Source: Lineus longissimus (lineage: Eukaryota > Nemertea > Pilidiophora > Heteronemertea > Lineidae). From it: a stretch of DNA of 64,000 nucleotides. Where the stretch lies: NCBI RefSeq assembly GCF_910592395.1, contig NC_088319.1, positions 17,608,001 to 17,672,000 on the forward strand, written 5' to 3'. The translations under genes were made by a program, and so were the position numbers. Within the stretch, counting starts at the first letter, position 1; every line of letters starts with the position of its first letter. The notes below the pieces were generated by a model. That model made no database searches, had not been told where the DNA came from, and saw nothing but the letters and a program-made list of their open reading frames with translations. Below, piece after piece: positions 57,004 to 64,000 of this stretch.

Positions 57004-58518
57004 ACACCATGAGCATGAAGAGGCCCGTCTTGTTGATTTGATTGTTTCACGTTATTTTCCCAAGTGATCATCAACTCTCCATCGTCCGAGTAAGTGGTCG
57101 TGAAGAGAATTGCATGAGTAGGCTGTTCCAGGTTGGCAGTTGGATAGTCATGGAGTTTTTGGCCTGACTGGAGAATTCAAATTCACTGCCACTTTTTTGC
57201 TCTGATGAGAAATGTCCTTTATTTCGTAACTCAATTCTCAAACCGAGGCTAGCAGGGGCAGATCCAGCTTTGCTGGGTGGGGGGGGGGGGGGGGGGGGGG
57301 GGGGGCGCAGCCATGGTGAAATTGAGACACATTTTTCCTAAGTGGAGGCTTTGACAGAAAGAGGACATGGGGTTGCCTGATGAACCTGGAATAACAATTG
57401 GCTATCTATCTATGAGAAGAAAGGGTCATGGTTGGGGTTAGCTATAGCATGAAAAGGCTGGGTAATTGTTGTTGGGGTTAGCAATAGCATCAAAGTCAAA
57501 GGTCATGGTTAGAGATAGCTACTATGAGAAGAAAGTGTGTGTGTGGGGAGGGGGGGGTTAGGGGAAACCCAGACTGCTTTGGCCAACTGTGGCAGAGACA
57601 GTAGGTCGAGTGAGGCTTGGCAACAATATTCACCGTTGACGACGCGTGGAGACTGGCTAAAGGCTTTTCATCATATAATTTTCTAGCTTTAAGAATGTCG
57701 TGGTTTAGATAATACCCAATGTACAATATTTCGTGCAAACTCATCTCTGCAAACTCGAGCCACTACAGTATTTTTCTCTTCATTTCTCATCCTTCTAATA
57801 AGTTCACGTATTTTGATGATTTTGAATCATTTCATTCTTGTGTCAATCCAAAATCAAAGGACTTTCTTTGTAAATGACGTACCAAACCCTGCAGGTCAGC
57901 TATGAATGGACGTTGTTTACCTTGGATACCAGCGGTTTCGTATAAAACATTAACTGGTAACATGCGGAACGAACGGCACTGATTACCTTTTCACACTTCT
58001 AAAGCCACGCTAATCACGCACACATGCATAGAATATAGTCATGTTTGTTGAATTGGAATAGATTATAGTATTTTTCATTTCAAAACGAAGCATATGACGT
58101 GTTTTTAGTACTTCAGCCTCACTGGATCCCAACTTCTGAATTCCAGCTTTTATGCCAAACTTTGGGGGAAACCCAATTGCCTAGCAACCGCATTGGCAAC
58201 GACGGTTCACCGTAATAGTGTTTAGTATCACGCCGCTACTTACAGACATAGTTCTCACATAACCATTACATATTTTCTTTGATGCGATACCAAAAACTAA
58301 ATTTACTAATGTTTTTTAAATGAACATGAATTACATACCATTTACGTTGCGAATAAGTTGAATTTGAGCTTTTTATTTGAGAATATCTGTCGCGCATTAA
58401 TATCATTTCGGTGACCTGCCGCAAATGTACTGGAAGTTCTATTCATACATGTCATAACACAGCATTACACTGGGGGATTTGTGAGTTCCTCTTCGAAGTG
58501 TTGAATTTGGACCAAAAC
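57004..58518. other. Intergenic stretch before CFAP107
   Basis: Contains a 27-G tract (57279-57305) flanked by a dispersed repeat end, a second G-rich stretch near 57545-57557, and the half-site-rich segment 'cctagcaaccgcattggcaa' at 58181-58200, a weak X-box candidate 0.3 kb before the CFAP107 ATG. The start site of that gene was not located. Confidence 0.45.
57252..57342. repeat. Dispersed repeat end with long G tract
   Basis: GCAGGGGCAGATCC starts the segment, like the termini of many hAT-type elements. A 27-base G run follows, then 32-33 bp matching 3586-3617. Confidence 0.4.
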
Positions 58519-58620
58519 ATGGGTGATCTTCCACACAAGTGGTATCTTCCAGGCTGGAGGATCGAACAACGATTTGCCCCTGGCGTTTTGATAGGAAACT
58601 GGTCTGAAGACAGATATGGA
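58519..58620 (+). CDS. CFAP107: CFAP107 homologue, first coding exon (residues 1-34)
   Basis: ATG at 58519 opens MGDLPHKWYLPGWRIEQRFA then PGVLIGNWSEDRYG, ending at donor GTGAGT (58621) in phase 0. Vertebrate CFAP107 (C1orf158) begins with the same W-x-I-E-x-x-(Y/F)...VL-x-GNW pattern. The protein is a microtubule inner protein in the lumen of axonemal doublets of motile cilia and sperm flagella. The frame is also open upstream to 58411, but the chosen ATG matches the family's short N-terminus. Confidence 0.85.
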
Positions 58621-60200
58621 GTGAGTTTATGGTCGATTATGGTGATGGTGTTGAAAGTTTTCAGTTAATCTGTAGCCTTTCATCATCATGCTTTCATCAT
58701 CATCATGGGATGCCAGCAAAAGCAGCTGGGAAGGGGGGGGCGTCATCACGCGCTGTTGGTTGATGCTGCTGGATAGGTTATACTAACAGCGGCCACCAGG
58801 TTTATTTGGAGTTGGGGGGGGGGGGGGCGTACTTATTGTCTTCATGACCTCTGCGGTTTGGAGACCAGTGGGTCTGTCCAGCCTCACCAACTGCAAAAGA
58901 TACATCACACTCAAGGATTGAAGGAGTTGTGAAGTCAGCAGCAACCCTTTCGAGTATCTCCCACCTCTCCGAGTCAAGGTCAACCACCTCTCCGAGGAAA
59001 TGCAGCCTCAGACTGAGGCCACCTCTAAACAAGGCCGTGGTCTGAGGTTGCATTTGCTTTGTGACGTGGACAGTCTTGGTGCAGAGACTTGGGACTGTTG
59101 TGTCAAACGTTAGGAACGATCCGATGGCTGATAAAGTGTTTCTGAATAAATGATAACAGTCCATTCCGACTGTCCTTGACTCGAGGGCAAACCTAGCTAA
59201 GTCATGGAAGCATGACAAATTCCTCTAACTATGGAACCATTTGTTTGTCCTGTATTGTGCAGTAATTCATTGTTCCTACTGTTTATTCATGATGCATCCC
59301 TTCAGTCTAATGGATGATCAATCAAAACGGACATCGAGTTATTTGATGGTAATCACCATGGCTGCATAATGAAAATTGAATGCTCGCTAAGCTTTGCTTC
59401 CTGTGTTGTCCATTTGATTCTCCACAGCTTGTTTCGAGTGTCCACCTACCTCCTTTACACCCTACACTGTATTGAGGTGAATCAAGTAGATTTCTGTTCC
59501 ACATCAAGTGGTTATGGTAATGTCGGGACACTGGCAGCACTTAAATGCACTCTGATTCCGTGCAAGCTAAGGTGAAATGAACAAACTCTATCTGGATTTC
59601 TCAACTTGCTACATACAATGACAACGTCATGAATAATTAGCAAGAATTGACGAATCGCATTCAGGCAACAGTGTGAGTTCACTCTTGGATTATGTTGGTC
59701 CGTCAGTTGTGTACGAACCCTTGGGGAGGGAGATGGGGTGGCTGCAATGCTCATAGCGGCCGCCCCTCTTCTGTGTTTGGAGTTTGGGATTTGTGGATTG
59801 TCCTAGGGCAACTTTTGTTTGAATTCATTCTCGAGTTGTGACAATGTTTGTTTTTGTCACCAGTTGCACAAGTCAAAGTAAGTTCTTATGAACTCTTGTT
59901 ATAGTCAGTTTTATGTTGTGTCTTGTAACGTTGTATTATGTATGACAATTTGGAATACAATACAACTTTTAAATTTTGGAAAAACTTGTCAATTGCTATT
60001 GGCATCCTTGTAGCACAAGTTGTGGTATACAATGTAGTCCTGCCAACTTATTTGTATTAAAACGTTAACCTATACTATCAAATGCTTGCACTTCATAGGT
60101 CTGGTGGCATTTGGCTTCATTTTGTAACTTGAATTGAGGCTTCCAGCAATGTTTACATGTTACAAATGTGCTCATGATTTGCCTGTCTTCATCGTTGCAG
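58621..60200. other. CFAP107 intron 1
   Basis: Contains G runs of 8 (about 58733) and 14 (58814-58827). A 138-codon minus-strand frame (58802-59218) has no recognised domain and is treated as chance or repeat. Nothing else seen. Confidence 0.5.
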
Positions 60201-60495
60201 TTCAACAAAGGTGAATACAAGCACAACAGCACCCATCGGACAGACTTCAAAGATTACAGCCCTTGGAAGCCTGATGTTGTTCTGCGGCGACGTGCACAGC
60301 TCAACAACGAGGGACTTGGGAAAGAGTTCATCTTCTATCATCACGGAAATAAATATTCAAATAATATGATCTCATGGTATGACGAGCATTACAATCATCG
60401 GCCAAGGGAGGCATGGGATCAACTCCCTGAACTGCGGACGTGGGACAGCAACCAGTTAGCTTGGATCCCGGAGAAATCAGATTACCCGATGCAAG
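60201..60495 (+). CDS. CFAP107: CFAP107 homologue, second coding exon (residues 35-132)
   Basis: Acceptor atcgttgcag; 98 codons plus one base; donor GTGTGT at 60496. The final part, MISWYDEHYNHRPREAWDQL then PELRTWDSNQLAWIPEKSDY, aligns with the vertebrate ending STYDDHYNRHGY...LRTWNGQKLLWLPEKSDFP, which fixes the family. Vertebrate CFAP107 is about 194 residues, so roughly a third is missing here. The next exon must begin with two bases completing a Gly codon, and I found no convincing one before 64000. Confidence 0.88.
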
Positions 60496-63400
60496 GTGTG
60501 TATCGTTTACTATTCTCAAACTTGATCAATTTTAGTTCAATCACAAAAAGTTCGAGTGACCCAGATCAGAATTGAATACATGAGCTGGACTCAAAAATCC
60601 TGCAACCTGTTGCTATGGTAAACCTGAACTACCGCTAAGTGGTCACTTCCGTGCTCGCAAAAATGGGCTTATTTCTTCCCAACCAGCTATTCTTGAACCT
60701 TTGTTTAAACAACACTTCATCCTTCATTTCATCATTTGCTTGATTGTCAGTTAAGTTGAAAATAAAAGCTTCAATATTGACATACAATAATTCAACATGA
60801 ATAGTGAATAATATGCCATGTAGCTTTTGGCGATAATTTGTTAAACCTGCAGGTGAACAGGGGTTTGTTGGTGAAGCAGTGTCTGTTGCCATAGGCACTA
60901 ATAGTGATCTACCTGGCGTGGAAAGTAATTCATATTGATTTACCGTTGTACTATCACTTTCTTTCTCTCTTGATCACATTGAATTGAACTAATGAACTGT
61001 GTGTAGAACCATGCTGTTTGTGATGGTACCCTTCCTCAAAGTCCTTGGTTAAACAGACCTATTATAGGTCTGTTACATAGGTCTGTTACAGAGGTCTGTT
61101 ACATAGCCAAGGACTCGGTGGAAAGTATTGTGGCCGACAACTGACAAACTGTCTGTATGTTTCAAGAAGGTGTTGTCATGGACACAGACATGTTTGCCCT
61201 GTAGCGATCTTCCATCTTTTCATCAGTTCCCATCTAAAGACAACACTGACTTTCCACTCCACCAAATCTGCATCCTTGGCAAGTTGATGTTCTTTCTCCT
61301 GGGTCTACCATCCATGTTGAACTCGCCACATCCATGCTTGTTCTAGTCTTGTTTGTCTTCTTCATATACGTCCTGGGGCAAGTGATGATATCTGATCAAT
61401 CTTGTGTTGTTGTCTATGCATGTTGTTATTGGTGTTCATAGACATGCCTCTGGGTAGGATTTACAAATAAATCATTAAGACATCGTTTTGGTCTTTCAAT
61501 TCATGGTTATTTTGTCTGAGACAATGTCACAATCTCATCTGTCTCATGTCACAACCTGAAGACATGAGTCAAAGACAGATTGAAGAAGAGCAATAGTTGC
61601 TGACTTCCTGAATCTGTAATGTAGTAATTAGAATCATGTTCTGTGATTTGTATTCCATTTTATGAGGTTCAGAAACACCTTCAAATCTTATTTACACAAC
61701 CTCCAAATGACATCAGTCACAACCATCAACCTTCTGTCTGCAACTGCTCAGACAAGGAGACACGCAAACTTCCACACTAGATTCCCTTCCTGCTTCATGA
61801 CAGTCAGTTAATATCGCTGGGTTTATCACTCCCTGGATTTGACACAAAACCTGCTGAATACATTTCGCTTGCCCTGCAGGTTTAATAAGAGCTAAGAGCT
61901 TTATAATTCTGCGCTGGGATTGGAGCGAGATAGCAGGAGACTGAATAATTTATAAGGTCATTGATTAAACATGGCACGGCATTGTTGCTTTCATGTGAAA
62001 ACTGTACTTTCCTGGTGATTATTGGTTTCCCATACACTGTGTCAGACAAGTACAATGTAAGAGATGTAGATTACAGCTTAAAATATTAGATAAAGGACAG
62101 CCCAGGGCTTAGATTTCATTTTTAAATCTGGCCATACACTGTTGAATTTTAGTCTTAAATCAACTGTGTTGGGTTATGCCCAATGGGTTATGATAATCTC
62201 GTTAAAGCGAAATATTTCAGAGTTCGAATAAGATCTCAAACATTGAAAGTTTGTACCGAATCATTCTGTGCTCATATCGATCGAATTCGCGTGGGTCTAC
62301 ATTTGTATGTATGGGTGAACTGGGCTTGCTTTTCATTGTTAGCAGCTTTTCCATGCCGAACGATCGCATATTTAAAATCTATAGCGGCTTTGTTATGTCT
62401 TGGGTGAGTGATTAGCTATTCAGTCATACACGTACACAGGCCTATTTCTAGGCAGGCCTTTGGCCAGGTCTGCCTATTAGTTGTCAAATAGAACTATTGA
62501 ATGTTGACTCTAAAATAAGCTGTGTTTTATTTTATGTATGTGACTGCCGCGTACATACGCAGGACGTAAGTGTTGTTGAAGGTTATTTGAGGGTTAAACT
62601 GAGGGCTCTTTTGAGAGGGTTGAGGGCCTTTAAAATCAAGCAGTATTGGGGTTGAAAGAGATTTGGATTAGAGAGCAGACTACAGCAATAATGCCTTGTG
62701 GTCTATAAGGAATCTGCTCTCAAACCAAAGGTGATGAAAATCAAGGCCATGCTCAGAGGATGACTACTCTACTACAATCACTGCTTTTATCCTCGCCCTC
62801 AGCAAAAAAATCACCAAATATCAGATTCTCAAATGCATTTGATCGATTGCTCAAACTGCTTGCTTTGCTCGTCGCTCAGATGAAATTGAAGAATATCTGA
62901 AAATATCCAACACTCAAAGCGATAATTCTTCAATCCTTTAATGGTTCTCGGATTTCATCGGGCAGCTGATCCGATCACCTCCTAATGCGGTTTAATTGAC
63001 GCTAATGGCAGGTCCAATTCATCAGAACACTTTAATGGTGGTCGAGGTGAATGTGCTAACAGGAAATTGTATGAAATCTTTTGTCATTTGATTCAGTTGT
63101 GGGTCGTTTTGATTGAGCTGAGATTGACAACACCAGATAAGAGGGGAGGGTGCAGCCGTGAGCAGGTACCAGTTACGCGGCAGTTGTTAGTGGTCCAATA
63201 ATGGATTTACAACCCCATGTCAATTTCCTCCACAAGAGGTTCTGTGTGGACCACGTCCAGGGGAGTGTTATACTCGTCGTCACCGAATGCCACAGACTCC
63301 AAGCTCCACCTGACGAGCCATACTAACTTATACTGTTTTCATTCTGAACATTGTGGAGTAATCTTGAATAGTGCATGTGTTTTATTCTTGTCATTTATCG

Positions 63401-64000
63401 CACAACCATTGTCCTTCATGATGAAAATTCAAAGATTAGACCTTCCAACAATGGGACACCGACTCAGCTACTATTCATTGAACTTTGCAATCAGGTTGAT
63501 TAAGTTTCAAATATAATCAAGAGAAAGTGCACCTTGAAGCCAATAATGTATTGTCCTGGCAATGTTCTTTCAAATCGATAAATTTCAAGATTATCAATCA
63601 ATGATGTATTGTCAAGGTAACAATACATCCAAGGCAATCCTGCAGAGAAATGATTCAATCTGCTTGAAAGGGACAATACAATCAAACATCAGTTTTGGTC
63701 CAAACGATAATGGACACGTCATTTCGAACTGTGGGGGGGGGGGGGGGGGGCAGTTGTAGGGAGCAGCTGCAGGTGATCACATCTGGGCTTGCTGACTCAT
63801 TCTAAGACGAAGAGTGCCAACATAATTTATCATAGTTTTTTTCAAATTTCAGGCACACACATCTCTCTTAGCATGACATTCTCTCTTTAAAAAGCACACT
63901 GATTTTGGTCCTAAGTTGACTATTTCCATTCAGTCTGACCTCTGTCTTCAGGAGAGCTCTCTGATGAAGACAGCATGTGTCAGTCACATGGGTGTCGTTA
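60496..64000. other. CFAP107 intron or downstream stretch
   Basis: No exon matching the CFAP107 C-terminus was found. At 61065-61105 'aggtctgttaca' is repeated about three times. An 18-G tract lies at 63733-63750. Near-matches to X-boxes (one mismatch) lie at about 60609 and 60886. Confidence 0.45.
63733..63750. repeat. 18-base G tract
   Basis: Uninterrupted G run on the + strand, one of several in the last 28 kb of the window. Confidence 0.95.

Noticed and set aside
58802-59218. 138-codon minus-strand protein
   Set aside because: No family recognised; it lies in a CFAP107 intron and starts in a G-tract region. It could be a transposon fragment, but nothing supports that.
60851-60940. Third CFAP107 exon after the acceptor 'aacctgcag'
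   Set aside because: The phase fits and the frame ends soon, but the sequence shows no similarity to the family.
63959-64000. Third CFAP107 exon after the acceptor 'gtcttcag'
   Set aside because: The phase would fit but the peptide (ELSDEDSMCQSHGCR) does not resemble the CFAP107 C-terminus.

Overview
The window reads as nuclear DNA of an invertebrate animal: long AT-rich introns with GT-AG boundaries, many minisatellites, tRNA-derived SINE-like and foldback MITE-like repeats, and proteins closest in style to bilaterian (animal) families. The phylum cannot be fixed from the sequence alone. All coding sequence I can support is on the + strand.

Most of the window (about 4.2 to 57 kb) is one gene, the single-copy-type invertebrate orthologue of UNC-104/KIF1A/KIF1B, the kinesin-3 motor that carries synaptic-vesicle precursors. 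I reconstructed 37 coding exon positions from the ATG at 6771 to the TAG at 52288-52290. All phases agree across the junctions. The core product is 1,691 residues (1,837 with a 146-residue optional segment), against about 1,690 for human KIF1A, and P-loop, SSRSH and DLAGSE fall at the same residue numbers as in KIF1A. Domains run motor, neck coil, FHA, coiled coils, KIF1B-type region, DUF3694-type region, PH domain. Predicted alternative products include a 7-codon microexon in loop L12, two paralogous versions of exon 20, the 146-residue segment created by two acceptors of exon 26, and small tandem-acceptor changes at exons 23 and 30. A YY1-like motif next to a strong donor near 4.2 kb is a likely transcription start. 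Poly(A) signals at 55.0 and 57.0 kb imply a 3' UTR of several kb.

Upstream (2490-3077) are the last two coding exons of a gene I do not recognise. Downstream (58519-60495) are the first two coding exons of a CFAP107 (C1orf158) homologue, an axonemal microtubule inner protein; its 3' end was not found and probably lies beyond the window. Six perfect RFX X-box matches occur in the window, two of them 58 bp apart (start to start) between the kinesin and the ciliary gene.

The introns carry at least ten tandem arrays. Two touch splice acceptors: a 71-bp array before exon 2 appears to be built from copies of the exon 2 acceptor, and a 29-bp array ends a few bases before exon 13. Most long open frames elsewhere are artefacts of arrays whose period is a multiple of three.
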